DNA of 64,000 bases from an uncultured Prevotella sp. (lineage in GTDB: Bacteria > Bacteroidota > Bacteroidia > Bacteroidales > Bacteroidaceae), in the NCBI GenBank assembly GCA_947304695.1, contig CAMZBS010000001.1, forward strand, positions 1-64,000, written 5' to 3'. Position numbers and translations under genes: made by a program. Below the pieces are notes generated by a model, which saw only the letters and a program-made list of their open reading frames with translations, was not told the origin of the DNA and made no database searches. The first letter of the stretch is position 1; every line of letters starts with the position of its first letter. Shown here one piece after another: positions 38,711-47,157 of the stretch.

Positions 38711-38976
38711 AAGGCCGATTAGGGTTTATGGACATTCTCGCCACAAATATACGAAAAAAGCAGATAAGTACCTTATAAAAGAACAAAAATTTTTCTACAT
38801 TTTTTGTTTTTTATCATTTTGCCATTTGACTCTTCAACCAATTGTCTGTCAAATGGTTATATTTCTTCCATGCGTCATTTGTCATAATCAATAACGGAAA
38901 AACGTTTGCTCAGTCCTGTTCAAAATCACAATTCATGTCTGTCGTCACGAATAATACAGAAACGACCATCATATAA
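38711..38976. other. Upstream region of the HTCS gene
   Basis: The minus strand reads TATATTTG at 38751-38744, 33 bp before the HTCS ATG, a plausible -7 box. A 9-bp perfect inverted repeat, CCATTTGAC (38822-38830) and GTCAAATGG (38848-38856), lies 112 bp upstream of the start and may be an operator or a hairpin. The remainder is AT-rich with no ORF. Repeat arrays fill the rest of the 403-bp gap. Confidence 0.5.
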
Positions 38977-39064
38977 CTGAGGCTTAGTTACGACGCAACT
39001 GAGGCTTAGTTATAACACAACTGAGCCTCAGTTGGAATGCAACCGAGGCTCAGTTAAATGCACT
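38977..39064. repeat. Array C1: four 22-nt units, GAGGCTCAGTT family
   Basis: Units start at 38977, 38999, 39021 and 39043, exactly 22 nt apart: CTGAGGCTTAGTT twice, then CTGAGCCTCAGTT, then CCGAGGCTCAGTT. The last unit runs directly into the 21-nt array that starts at 39053. Confidence 0.9.
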
Positions 39065-39115
39065 TAAGAAAGCGTTAAGCGCGCTTAACGTCTGGTTAAA
39101 CGCGCTTAAGAAATC
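39053..39115. repeat. Array C2: three 21-nt units, TTAAGCGCGCTTAA family
   Basis: Palindrome-type cores start at 39053 (GTTAAATGCACTTAAG), 39074 (GTTAAGCGCGCTTAAC, a perfect 16-bp palindrome) and 39095 (GTTAAACGCGCTTAAG), exactly 21 nt apart. The third unit ends at the stop codon of the GH43 gene (39114). Confidence 0.9.
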
Positions 39116-40073
39116 AGTTGGTGGGAGTGACGGGCTTGATGCGGCCGTCTTTCTCAAACTCCATCGGGTCTATGCACACCTCACGATGGAAGCCGGGACC
39201 GTCCTTCTTGTCGATATAAGCAGGATTGATGCGGTGGTAGACAATGTACCACTTGTCCTTGCCAGGTATCTGCAACACCGAGTTGTGGGCCGGGCCGTAG
39301 ATTTTCTGGTCAGGACGCTGCTGCAGGATGACCGGCTGTTCAGCCACAGTGATGGGACCCAACGGCGAAGTCGAGGTGCCGTAGGCCACGTGGTAGTTGG
39401 GCGAACCCGTGTCGTCGACGCTCCAGAGGAAGTAGTAGATGCCGTTGCGCTTGAACACGTAGGTGCCCTCACGGTAGGCATAGTCCTGCAGGGTGCCGCC
39501 ACGCGGGGTCATGCGCACAATCGTGGTGGTGTCAATCGAGGTCATGTCGGCGTTCAGCTTCGCTCCGGCCATATAGCCGTTGCCCCAGTACAGGTAGCTC
39601 TGTCCGTCGTCGTCGGTAAACACGTCGACGTCAATCTGCTGACCGTTCTTCTGCCCCTCGGGCCGCTTGTCGACGATGGGACAGCCAAAGTCGGTGAAAG
39701 GCCCAGTGGGACTGTCGCTCACGGCCACGCCAATGGCCTTGCGCTCACCCTGGTCACCACTGTAATAAAAATAGTACTTCCCGTTCTTGTGCTCAATGGC
39801 CGGTGCCCAGGCATTGCCCTTTGCCCATCGAGTGTCTTTCTTCAAATCGAGGATGATGCCCTCATAGTCCCACTTTTTCAGGTCCTTCGACGAGTAGCAG
39901 GTGAAGTAGTAGCCACCCCAGCCGGGCGCACCGTCGGTGGTGGAATAGATGTAGTAACGGCCATTGGCAGCCAGCACCTCGGGGTCGGCATGCATTTCTG
40001 GCAGGATAGGATTGTGCTGTGCCTGCACCGAAAGGGCCATGGCCGACAGCAAAGTGAGCAGTAGTTTCTTCAT
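39114..40073 (-). CDS. Secreted glycoside hydrolase family 43 enzyme
   Basis: GH43 enzymes are five-bladed beta-propellers acting on arabinans, xylans or galactans. From the ATG at 40073 the protein has 319 residues with a signal peptide (about 1-19). The catalytic trio is visible: Asp 30 in MHADPEVL (general base), Asp 148 in IDVDVFTDDDG (pKa modulator), and Glu 202 in YREGTYVFKRNG (general acid). It is a single-domain enzyme. An upstream ATG at 40106 is in frame but would put basic residues before the signal peptide. It is divergent from the second GH43 gene, and both probably answer to the nearby HTCS. The substrate cannot be told from sequence alone. Confidence 0.9.
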   Translation of the reverse strand: MKKLLLTLLSAMALSVQAQHNPILPEMHADPEVLAANGRYYIYSTTDGAPGWGGYYFTCYSSKDLKKWDYEGIILDLKKDTRWAKGNAWAPAIEHKNGKYYFYYSGDQGERKAIGVAVSDSPTGPFTDFGCPIVDKRPEGQKNGQQIDVDVFTDDDGQSYLYWGNGYMAGAKLNADMTSIDTTTIVRMTPRGGTLQDYAYREGTYVFKRNGIYYFLWSVDDTGSPNYHVAYGTSTSPLGPITVAEQPVILQQRPDQKIYGPAHNSVLQIPGKDKWYIVYHRINPAYIDKKDGPGFHREVCIDPMEFEKDGRIKPVTPTN

Positions 40074-40103
40074 CTTTTTGGTCTTTGTGAATGTTATTTT
40101 GGG

Positions 40104-40111
40104 CAAAGTTA
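40104..40111 (-). promoter_or_regulatory. Putative -7 box of the GH43 gene at 39114
   Basis: The minus strand reads TAACTTTG, about 31 bp before the ATG at 40073. No TTTG -33 box is seen, which is common for regulated promoters. Confidence 0.5.
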
Positions 40112-40174
40112 CGAAAAAAAAGAGATAATCCGCTAATTTTGAGAGAAATAAAACGCAAATTAGAGTTTTTTTTG

Positions 40175-40182
40175 TAACTTTG
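40175..40182 (+). promoter_or_regulatory. Putative -7 box of the GH43-LamG operon
   Basis: TAACTTTG at 40175-40182, 37 bp before the ATG at 40219. No -33 TTTG is present, fitting a promoter that needs an activator such as the HTCS. Confidence 0.5.
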
Positions 40183-40218
40183 CTTCCAAATTGCTACTTT
40201 ACAAAAAAGCTACAGAAC

Positions 40219-43062
40219 ATGATGAAACAACTACTTGCATTATTTGTGGCCTGCATCCCGCTTCTGGGTGCAACGGCACAAACAGAACTGACTACGACCC
40301 AACTGAACAGCCTCTACAAAGCTACGTCGAAGAAGGTGGTCAGTGTCCACGACCCTTCGGTGGTGTGGGAACCCACATCGAAGCGCTACTACATCTTCGG
40401 CTCGCATCGTGCCTGCGCATGGACTACCGACATGCAGAACTGGACGAACTTTGCCTCGCCCTGGAAGGTGGGCAGCGACAACAATGCCGCCAACAACAAG
40501 GCTTTCGTCACACCTGCCGTGAAAAAGGTGAAAAAGGGTGGAGAGGAAGTCGATTTCCCACAGTTCAGTGCCTACGGATGGTCGGCCTGCATTCCCAAGA
40601 GCGGTGACAACGAATGGGGAAGCATCAATGGCAACATGTGGGCACCCGACGTGATCTGGAACCCCGTCATGAAGAAGTGGTGCCAGTACCTGAGCATCAA
40701 CGGACTGAAGTGGAACTCAAGCATCATCCTGCTCACGTCCGACCAGATTGAAGGCCCTTATGAATATCAGGGGCCTGTGGTTATCACCGGCTTCAATGTC
40801 GACGGCAACAGTGACGTGGACTATAAGAAGACCGACCTGCAGCTGGCCCTGGGCAATGTGTCGTCGCTGCCTTCACGCTACACCAGCTACTGGGGGCGCC
40901 GCTGGCCCCATGCCATAGATCCCTGCGTGTTCTACGACGAACAAGGTCAACTCAGGATGGCCTACGGTTCATGGAGTGGCGGCATCTGGATGCTGGATCT
41001 CGACGAAGAGACTGGACTCAGGGACTACGACGTGAAGTACCCTTCTACCGACGGAAGCACCGATGGCGTGACCAGCGACCCATACTTCGGCAAGAAGATA
41101 GCCGGTGGCTACTACGTGTCGGGCGAGGGTGCCTATATAGAATATGTGGGCGGCTACTATTACCTGTTCCTCAGCTACGGCTTCCTCGACTCTACGGGCG
41201 GCTACGTCATGCGTATGTTCCGCTCGAAGAACCCCGACGGCCCCTACACCGACGCTAACAGCATCAGTGCCATCTTCGAGAGCGACAAGAAGAACTATGG
41301 CAAGAACTCCGACAACCGTGGCGTGAAGGTCATGGGTGCCTACGCTGACTGGGGCTTCATGACGAAGGGCGAACTGGCACAGGGCCACAACTCCGTCATT
41401 GCCGCCGAGGACGGCCGCACCTACTTGGTCTACCACACCCGCTTCGACGACGGCTCAGAGGGCCATCTGGTGCGCGTCCACCAGATGTTCCAGACCAAGA
41501 ACGGCTGGCTTGTGGCTTCGCCCTTTGAATACAACGGTGAGGAGCTTACCGATGAGGACATCGCTTCGCGTGAGCTGTTCAGCGACAGTGAGATAGCCGG
41601 AACCTACAACATCCTGATTCACAAATACGGCATTGACTATGCCAACCGTGAAGTGGTGCGGCCCGTCAGCATCACACTCTCAGCCGACAAGAAAATAAGC
41701 GGTGCCTACAGCGGAAGCTGGTCGCACGATGCCGGCACGGGCTATATCAAGCTCACCATGGGCGGCGTGACCTACAACGGCGTACTGTTCGAACAGCAGA
41801 TGGACGGGCAGTCCATCAAAACCATTTCCTTCTCAGGACTGGCCAGCAGCGGTGTCAACGTGTGGGGCTACCGCCTCCGCGACGACTATGCCCTGGCCTG
41901 GCAGATGAAGAACCAGAAGCTGCCTGTCTCGGCTGGCAAGCAGATCAACACGCATACCGACCTTTACAACGTGGAAATCCTCGATCCGAACGTGACGCTT
42001 GACTGGAGCAGCTCCGTGCCTGAAGTCATCTCCAATGCCGGACGCTACAACCCCACGGGACTCACCGAGGACGTCAGCATGGAACTCACGGCACGTCTCA
42101 CAGCCGGCAACTACTTCTGGCAGCGCGCCTTCAACGTCACAGCTATGGCCGAAAGCTTTCCTGAAGCCGACTGGCGTACAGGCATGCTGGCCCATTACGG
42201 CTTTGACGACGAAGCACTGAGCAACACCTTGAACCATAGCGAGAAAGCCCTGCTGAAGCGCAACGGCACCACGGCAGTCCCGTCGTTAGAGACCGACGAG
42301 ATGCGAAACGGGCAGTTCGCACACCTCAACTTCGGTGCCAACAAGAAGGAGAGTTACGTTGAAATGGTTAATCCGCTCTATGGAAAAGAGCTGACCGACG
42401 GTGCCACGCTGGCCTTCTGGGTGCGCTGCAACGATGCAGCCAACGTATGGGACGCACTCTACGGCTTCTATGATGAAGCGTCACAGGCCCGCCTCTACCT
42501 CACGGGCAACCTCTACACAGGCTACAACAACAATGCAGGCAGCTGGCTGGACATTAACCATCCCGAGACAACTGACCGCACTGAACTGCGCGACGGACGC
42601 TGGCATCACGTGATCATCCTCTTCAGCCGCAACAAATACAGTGCCATCAAGACCTACATTGACGGTGTGCAGAAGAACACCGGTGACAAGTATAACGGAA
42701 AGATGGGCGAAACGTCGGTGACGACCAAGACGGCATTCGACTACAACCTCATCGTCGACCACCTGAAGAACAGCCCCAAGTTCTACCTGGGCTACGGTTC
42801 GTTCTGGGGCTCGGCCAATGCCTGTTTCGACGATGTGTTCCTCTACGACCGCGTGCTGGAGCCCGACGAGGTGAAAGCCCTGCGCTTGATGTGCAGCCGT
42901 GTGTATAATTTCGACGCACTCAATCCTACTGGCATCAGCACCGTTATGCTCGACCAGCACGACAACAGCAGCCGACTCTACGACCTCCGAGGCCGCCAGG
43001 TCAGCGGAACACCACAGAAGGGACTCTACATCAAGAACGGAAAGAAAGTCATCATCAAATAA
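40219..43062 (+). CDS. Secreted GH43 enzyme with LamG-like domain and C-terminal motif
   Basis: A 947-residue protein with a signal peptide (MMKQLLALFVACIPLLGATAQ-type). The N-terminal propeller (about 35-350) shows VSVHDPSVVW with the likely base Asp 45, HAIDPCVFYDEQG (pKa-modulating Asp) and SGEGAYIEYVGGYYYLFLS (acid Glu); the layout resembles arabinan-acting GH43. A beta-sandwich region (about 400-650) follows, then a LamG/concanavalin-like domain (about 690-900: ATLAFWVRCND, DGRWHHVIILFS). It ends in YDLRGRQVSGTPQKGLYIKN, the Prevotella C-terminal motif. Start: ATGATG at 40219/40222; the frame is open further upstream from a TTG, but that lies inside the promoter box. Confidence 0.9.
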   Translation: MMKQLLALFVACIPLLGATAQTELTTTQLNSLYKATSKKVVSVHDPSVVWEPTSKRYYIFGSHRACAWTTDMQNWTNFASPWKVGSDNNAANNKAFVTPAVKKVKKGGEEVDFPQFSAYGWSACIPKSGDNEWGSINGNMWAPDVIWNPVMKKWCQYLSINGLKWNSSIILLTSDQIEGPYEYQGPVVITGFNVDGNSDVDYKKTDLQLALGNVSSLPSRYTSYWGRRWPHAIDPCVFYDEQGQLRMAYGSWSGGIWMLDLDEETGLRDYDVKYPSTDGSTDGVTSDPYFGKKIAGGYYVSGEGAYIEYVGGYYYLFLSYGFLDSTGGYVMRMFRSKNPDGPYTDANSISAIFESDKKNYGKNSDNRGVKVMGAYADWGFMTKGELAQGHNSVIAAEDGRTYLVYHTRFDDGSEGHLVRVHQMFQTKNGWLVASPFEYNGEELTDEDIASRELFSDSEIAGTYNILIHKYGIDYANREVVRPVSITLSADKKISGAYSGSWSHDAGTGYIKLTMGGVTYNGVLFEQQMDGQSIKTISFSGLASSGVNVWGYRLRDDYALAWQMKNQKLPVSAGKQINTHTDLYNVEILDPNVTLDWSSSVPEVISNAGRYNPTGLTEDVSMELTARLTAGNYFWQRAFNVTAMAESFPEADWRTGMLAHYGFDDEALSNTLNHSEKALLKRNGTTAVPSLETDEMRNGQFAHLNFGANKKESYVEMVNPLYGKELTDGATLAFWVRCNDAANVWDALYGFYDEASQARLYLTGNLYTGYNNNAGSWLDINHPETTDRTELRDGRWHHVIILFSRNKYSAIKTYIDGVQKNTGDKYNGKMGETSVTTKTAFDYNLIVDHLKNSPKFYLGYGSFWGSANACFDDVFLYDRVLEPDEVKALRLMCSRVYNFDALNPTGISTVMLDQHDNSSRLYDLRGRQVSGTPQKGLYIKNGKKVIIK

Positions 43063-43075
43063 ACAAAAAATCATT

Positions 43076-44110
43076 ATGAGAAAGAAACTGCTCATGCTTT
43101 GCCTGGCCTTCGGCTGTGCCTGCTGCGCAATGGCCGTGGCACGCCATCAGGCTTTGCTTACAGCAAAGAACCTGACCATCACGACCAAGGCCGGACAGAC
43201 CTATTATTATATTGTGAGTAGCAACGACTCACCCATGATGTACCGTGCAGAAGGGCGTCTGATCGTGGGCCGCGACACCTTCCTGCTGTCCGACATACAG
43301 TCCATGCGTTTCCGCTCCATGGCCCACTTCCTGCTCGACGAAGACAGCACGGCCTTCAGCGGCAGCTATGCCGTAGACCACGGACTGCTGGCCTTGCGCC
43401 GCACCATGCAGAAGGGAAGCTGGAACTCGCTCATCGTTCCCGTCGATATGACCGCAGCTCAAGTGCTTGATGCCTTCGGCGACAGCACACGTGTGGCCAC
43501 CGTCCGTGGCATGAGCGACAAGGTCAGTGCCACACTCGACTTCGAGACCATTGACTTGCAGGCCGACCCTAATGCCATTGCCATCAAGGCTGGGCAGCAC
43601 TATCTGCTCAGTCCGTCGCGAGAACCAGACTATTCCGACAGTCAGCGACCCTCAACCACCTGGGGAAGCAACCGCCCCTACGGCCCCATCTACCTTGTTC
43701 CCAACGTCAGCATGGCCTCAGGTCAGAAACGCCCCAAGGCCAAGACCGTCTTTGAGGGGACAAACTACAGCAGTTACATACAGGCATCTGGCGCATACTA
43801 CCAACACAACGTGAGTGCAGGCAACTACCTCCTGAACGACGAGGGACGCTTCATCCTCACCGAGGAAAGCGTCACACAGCCGGGCTTCACCTCCTGGTTC
43901 ACCGACCACCGTGAGGACAAGACGCTACCGCTGCGCTTCTACATCGACGGCATTAACGAAGACCTGTCGCCCGCCACAGGCATCGAAGGCCTCATCGTCA
44001 ACCCCACTGGGGATTCAGATGCCATCTACGACCTGCACGGACGCCGCCTCGACGCAGCACCGCGCAAGGGCATCTATGTGAAGAACGGTAAGAAATTCAT
44101 CGTAAAATAA
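43076..44110 (+). CDS. Secreted protein of unknown function with C-terminal motif
   Basis: From the ATG at 43076 the product has 344 residues with a signal peptide (MRKKLLMLCLAFGCACCAMAV). The middle carries WNSLIVPVDMTAAQVLDAFG and AGQHYLLSPS, wording I associate with beta-rich segments in many Prevotella surface proteins. The end, YDLHGRRLDAAPRKGIYVKN, is the same motif as in the upstream GH43 enzyme. No catalytic signature is evident. It lies 13 bp after the GH43-LamG gene and 10 bp before the HExxH gene, so it is in the same operon. The frame is open back to 42899 but the upstream part lies inside the GH43 gene. Confidence 0.8.
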   Translation: MRKKLLMLCLAFGCACCAMAVARHQALLTAKNLTITTKAGQTYYYIVSSNDSPMMYRAEGRLIVGRDTFLLSDIQSMRFRSMAHFLLDEDSTAFSGSYAVDHGLLALRRTMQKGSWNSLIVPVDMTAAQVLDAFGDSTRVATVRGMSDKVSATLDFETIDLQADPNAIAIKAGQHYLLSPSREPDYSDSQRPSTTWGSNRPYGPIYLVPNVSMASGQKRPKAKTVFEGTNYSSYIQASGAYYQHNVSAGNYLLNDEGRFILTEESVTQPGFTSWFTDHREDKTLPLRFYIDGINEDLSPATGIEGLIVNPTGDSDAIYDLHGRRLDAAPRKGIYVKNGKKFIVK

Positions 44111-44120
44111 AGGAGGAATC

Positions 44121-45710
44121 ATGAAAAAGACCATATATCTCATTCTGCTGATACTCTTCATCCAGGGTGCCACGCAGTGCCTGATGGCCCAGACGGGCGA
44201 CACGCTTTGGGTGCGCTACGACAACCGCTTCAAGAAAAACAGCACCATCCTGCTGAAAGATGTCGATTCCATCGAGGTGGGAACCAGCAACTTCAAGTGC
44301 TTCACCACGACGAAGACACTGGGCTACTTCACCCAGAAATACACCGACCTGGTGCCTGTCGACGCATCGGACATGATGTTCACCGACCCCGGCCGCTACC
44401 TGCTGAAGCCCAACACCTACAGTGGTACCAACTATGAGAACGCCCAGGCCACGCAGGGCTACAACTTTGCCCACCACGTGGAGAGCGAACATTTTGCCGT
44501 GTTCTGGGACGCACGCTACGGCGACAACCCCAAGAGCATCAAGCACCCGAACAACGGCAGCGTGGCCAATGCCTACGACGTGCTTAACATTGCTGAGAAG
44601 TGTTGGGACTGCTACGTTACTGACCTGGGCTTCATCGTGCCCGGACAGTCTACCACCGACCGTTACAAAGTCCAGCTCTACATTCCCTATCAGAGCGAAT
44701 GGCGTGCCGATGCTTCCGGCGACAACGGCCAGGAACCTGACGGCAGTTGGCAGCAGACAGGCTTGGGACACTTCAATCCCTGGGCAGCCACAGCCCGTGG
44801 CGGTCACACCGTGGCTCACGAGGTGGGCCACACGTTCCAGTTCCTCGTATCAGCCGACCTCGGTAGCGGCCACGGATGGCGCTGGGGATGGGGCGGCGGC
44901 AATGACTGTAGCTGGTGGGAGAGCTGTGCCGACTGGCAGGCATACCAGATCTTCCCCACACGCCAGTTCACCGATGGCGAATACTTTGAAGCACATCTGA
45001 ACTACCACCACTTGAACCTGCTGCATGAAGACTGGCGCTATGAGAACTGCTTCATCCACGACTGGTGGGCCATGAAGTACGGACGCAGCTTCATCGGGCG
45101 CATGTGGCGGGAGACCAACTACGGAGAAGACCCTGTGGAGACCTACATCCGCATGAACAACCTGACTCAGGAGCAGTTCAACGACGAGCTGATGGAAGGC
45201 TACATGCGCATGGCTACGTGGGACATCGACGGTGTGCGCGACCGTGCCAAGCACCGCATCGGCCAGCACAAGACGTTCCTCAAGACCGTCAGTTCGGCAC
45301 AGGCCATCTACCAGGCCGACGTGGCTCACTGCATACAGAACTACGGCTACTCCATCATCAACATGAAAGTGCCCGCTGCCGGTACTGTGGTGAAGGCCAA
45401 CTTCACCGGACTGACCGACGCTTCGGACTACCATATTATATATAAGGAACGCGCGGGATGGCGCTATGCCTTCGTAGCCCTACAGAAAGACGGCACCCGC
45501 ACCTACGGCGAAGTGAAGCGCGACAAGGAGGGTGTGGCCCAGCTCACCGTGCCGCAGAACTGCACCAACCTGTTCTTCGTGGTCATGGGTGCCCCCACCC
45601 GTCACTGGCAGCACCCCTGGACCAGCGGCAAAGCCTCGTCGGACTGGTCGCAGAACAACGAGCAGTGGCCCTGGAAAGTGCAGTTTGAAGAGACGAAACC
45701 CACCTTTTGA
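44121..45710 (+). CDS. Secreted HExxH protein, DUF6055-like putative metallopeptidase
   Basis: A 529-residue protein with a signal peptide (cleavage near LMAQ, residue 24). The core carries HTVAHEVGHTFQF with His 233, Glu 234 and His 237, and 30 residues later WWESCADWQAYQ with Glu 267, the spacing of a gluzincin zinc site. Surrounding Trp- and Gly-rich sequence (GWRWGWGGG) is unusual. It resembles the family I know as DUF6055, often found near glycosidases; I am not certain of the family name. The C-terminal part (about 410-529) is a beta-sandwich-like region. Function may be peptidase or a glycoprotein-directed peptidase. It is in the GH43 operon. Confidence 0.75.
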   Translation: MKKTIYLILLILFIQGATQCLMAQTGDTLWVRYDNRFKKNSTILLKDVDSIEVGTSNFKCFTTTKTLGYFTQKYTDLVPVDASDMMFTDPGRYLLKPNTYSGTNYENAQATQGYNFAHHVESEHFAVFWDARYGDNPKSIKHPNNGSVANAYDVLNIAEKCWDCYVTDLGFIVPGQSTTDRYKVQLYIPYQSEWRADASGDNGQEPDGSWQQTGLGHFNPWAATARGGHTVAHEVGHTFQFLVSADLGSGHGWRWGWGGGNDCSWWESCADWQAYQIFPTRQFTDGEYFEAHLNYHHLNLLHEDWRYENCFIHDWWAMKYGRSFIGRMWRETNYGEDPVETYIRMNNLTQEQFNDELMEGYMRMATWDIDGVRDRAKHRIGQHKTFLKTVSSAQAIYQADVAHCIQNYGYSIINMKVPAAGTVVKANFTGLTDASDYHIIYKERAGWRYAFVALQKDGTRTYGEVKRDKEGVAQLTVPQNCTNLFFVVMGAPTRHWQHPWTSGKASSDWSQNNEQWPWKVQFEETKPTF

Positions 45711-45725
45711 TAAATCCGCACAATT

Positions 45726-47003
45726 ATGAGAAAGACAATCATCAGCCTGTTCCTGCTGCTGGGACTCATGGTGGCTATGCCTGCCGAAGCAGCCAAGAAG
45801 AAACAAGTGAAACAGCAGACCGACCGCGAGTACTGGTGCCAGGAGGCCTGGCGCATGGCCCAGCCCGTACTGGAGAACATGTCCCGTGGTGAACTGCAGA
45901 AGAACATGAAGACCGAATTCAGTCCTTCTTTTGACAACCGCAACCGCAAGGTGGTCTACATGGAGACCTTCGGACGACTCATGGCCGGTATTGCCCCTTG
46001 GCTGGCATTGCCCGACGACGACACGGCCGAGGGACAGCAGCGCCGCCAGCTGCGCCAGTGGGCACTGGCCTCGTATAAGAACAGCGTCGATCCTGCCTCG
46101 CCCGACTATCTCGTCTGGGGTGCCTCAGGGCAGAATCTGGTTGATGCCGCCTACATTGCCGAGTCGTTCGTAAGGGCCTACGACCAACTGTGGGTGCCAC
46201 TGGACGAGGTCACGAAGACCCGCTATATCGACGAATTCAAGAAGCTGCGCAAGATTGAACCGCCCTACACCAACTGGTTCCTCTTCTCAGCCCTCATCGA
46301 GAGCTTCATTGCCAAGGCCGCAGGCCTGCAGGAATATGACGACTACCGTGTGATGACCACCATCCGCAAGGTCGAGGAATGGTACGTGGGCGACGGCTGG
46401 TACGCCGACGGCCCGGTGTTTGCGTTCGACTACTACAGCAGCTACGTATTTCATGCCATGTACTTAGAGACACTGCAGAACATGCTCGATGCCCGTGCCA
46501 ACACGCGATTAGAGTACCAGAAGTACTACGACCGTGCCCTGAAACGGGCTCAGAAGTTCTCCATCATCCTGGAGCGTTTCATCTCGCCCGAGGGCACCTT
46601 CCCCGTCATCGGACGCTCCACGCCCTACCGCATGGCCGCCATGCAGCCGCTGGCCATGCTGGCCTGGCAGCAGAAACTGCCCAAGGAACTGACAAACGGA
46701 CAGGTGCGTGCCGCGCTGACAAAGGTCATGCACCGCATGTACGACCAGCAGCAGAACTACAACGACGGTGGCTTCCTCACCATTGGCTTCTGCGGTCACC
46801 AGCCCGAAACGGCCGACTGGTACACCAACAACGGCTCGCTCTACATGACAAGCCTCTCGCTCATGCCCTTAGGACTGCCCGCCGACCATCCGTTCTGGAC
46901 TTGCGAAGCCGAGCCGTGGACGCAGGTGAAAGCCTGGGGCGGCCAGCCTTTCCCCAAGGATCACCGCTGGGCCGACGACATTACCACCAAGGACCGCTGG
47001 TAA
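45726..47003 (+). CDS. DUF2264 (GH154) family secreted protein
   Basis: A 425-residue protein with a signal peptide (about 1-23). The body is an alpha/alpha-toroid-like repeat of helices with Trp/Tyr-rich loops, and matches the DUF2264 family: VVYMETFGRLMAGIAPWL, FLFSALIESFIAKAAG, VGDGWYADGPVFAFDYYSSY and PEGTFPVIGRSTPYRM. DUF2264 proteins are placed in CAZy family GH154, for which glucuronidase activity has been reported as far as I recall. It is the last gene of the GH43 operon, 15 bp after the HExxH gene. With two GH43 enzymes this suggests breakdown of an arabinose- and uronic-acid-containing polymer, an inference. Confidence 0.85.
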   Translation: MRKTIISLFLLLGLMVAMPAEAAKKKQVKQQTDREYWCQEAWRMAQPVLENMSRGELQKNMKTEFSPSFDNRNRKVVYMETFGRLMAGIAPWLALPDDDTAEGQQRRQLRQWALASYKNSVDPASPDYLVWGASGQNLVDAAYIAESFVRAYDQLWVPLDEVTKTRYIDEFKKLRKIEPPYTNWFLFSALIESFIAKAAGLQEYDDYRVMTTIRKVEEWYVGDGWYADGPVFAFDYYSSYVFHAMYLETLQNMLDARANTRLEYQKYYDRALKRAQKFSIILERFISPEGTFPVIGRSTPYRMAAMQPLAMLAWQQKLPKELTNGQVRAALTKVMHRMYDQQQNYNDGGFLTIGFCGHQPETADWYTNNGSLYMTSLSLMPLGLPADHPFWTCEAEPWTQVKAWGGQPFPKDHRWADDITTKDRW

Positions 47004-47069
47004 GAAACCTGAAGAACTAAACGACGGAAGAATTGACAGCGTAACAATCTGTATTCCAAAGATTTACAA

Positions 47070-47157
47070 TTGAGCCTCAGCTGCATCGCAACTGAGGCTC
47101 AATTGTCTTGTTAGTGAGGCTTACTTGCGAGGTAATTAAGCCTCAGTTTCAGAAAGG
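47070..47157. repeat. Array D: four 22-nt units, GAGGCTCAGTT family
   Basis: Units start at 47070, 47092, 47114 and 47136, exactly 22 nt apart: TTGAGCCTCAGCT, CTGAGGCTCAATT, GTGAGGCTTACTT, TTAAGCCTCAGTT. More diverged than arrays B and C1. It lies between the convergent GH154 and aspartyl-protease-like genes and its last unit overlaps the stop codon of the latter (47149). Confidence 0.85.

Noticed and set aside
40180..40218. TTG start of the GH43-LamG gene at 40180
   Set aside because: The TTG lies within the promoter box and would add residues before a normal signal peptide.
42899..43075. Longer version of the secreted protein gene starting at 42899
   Set aside because: That part is inside the GH43-LamG coding sequence in another frame. 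The ATG at 43076 gives a good signal peptide.
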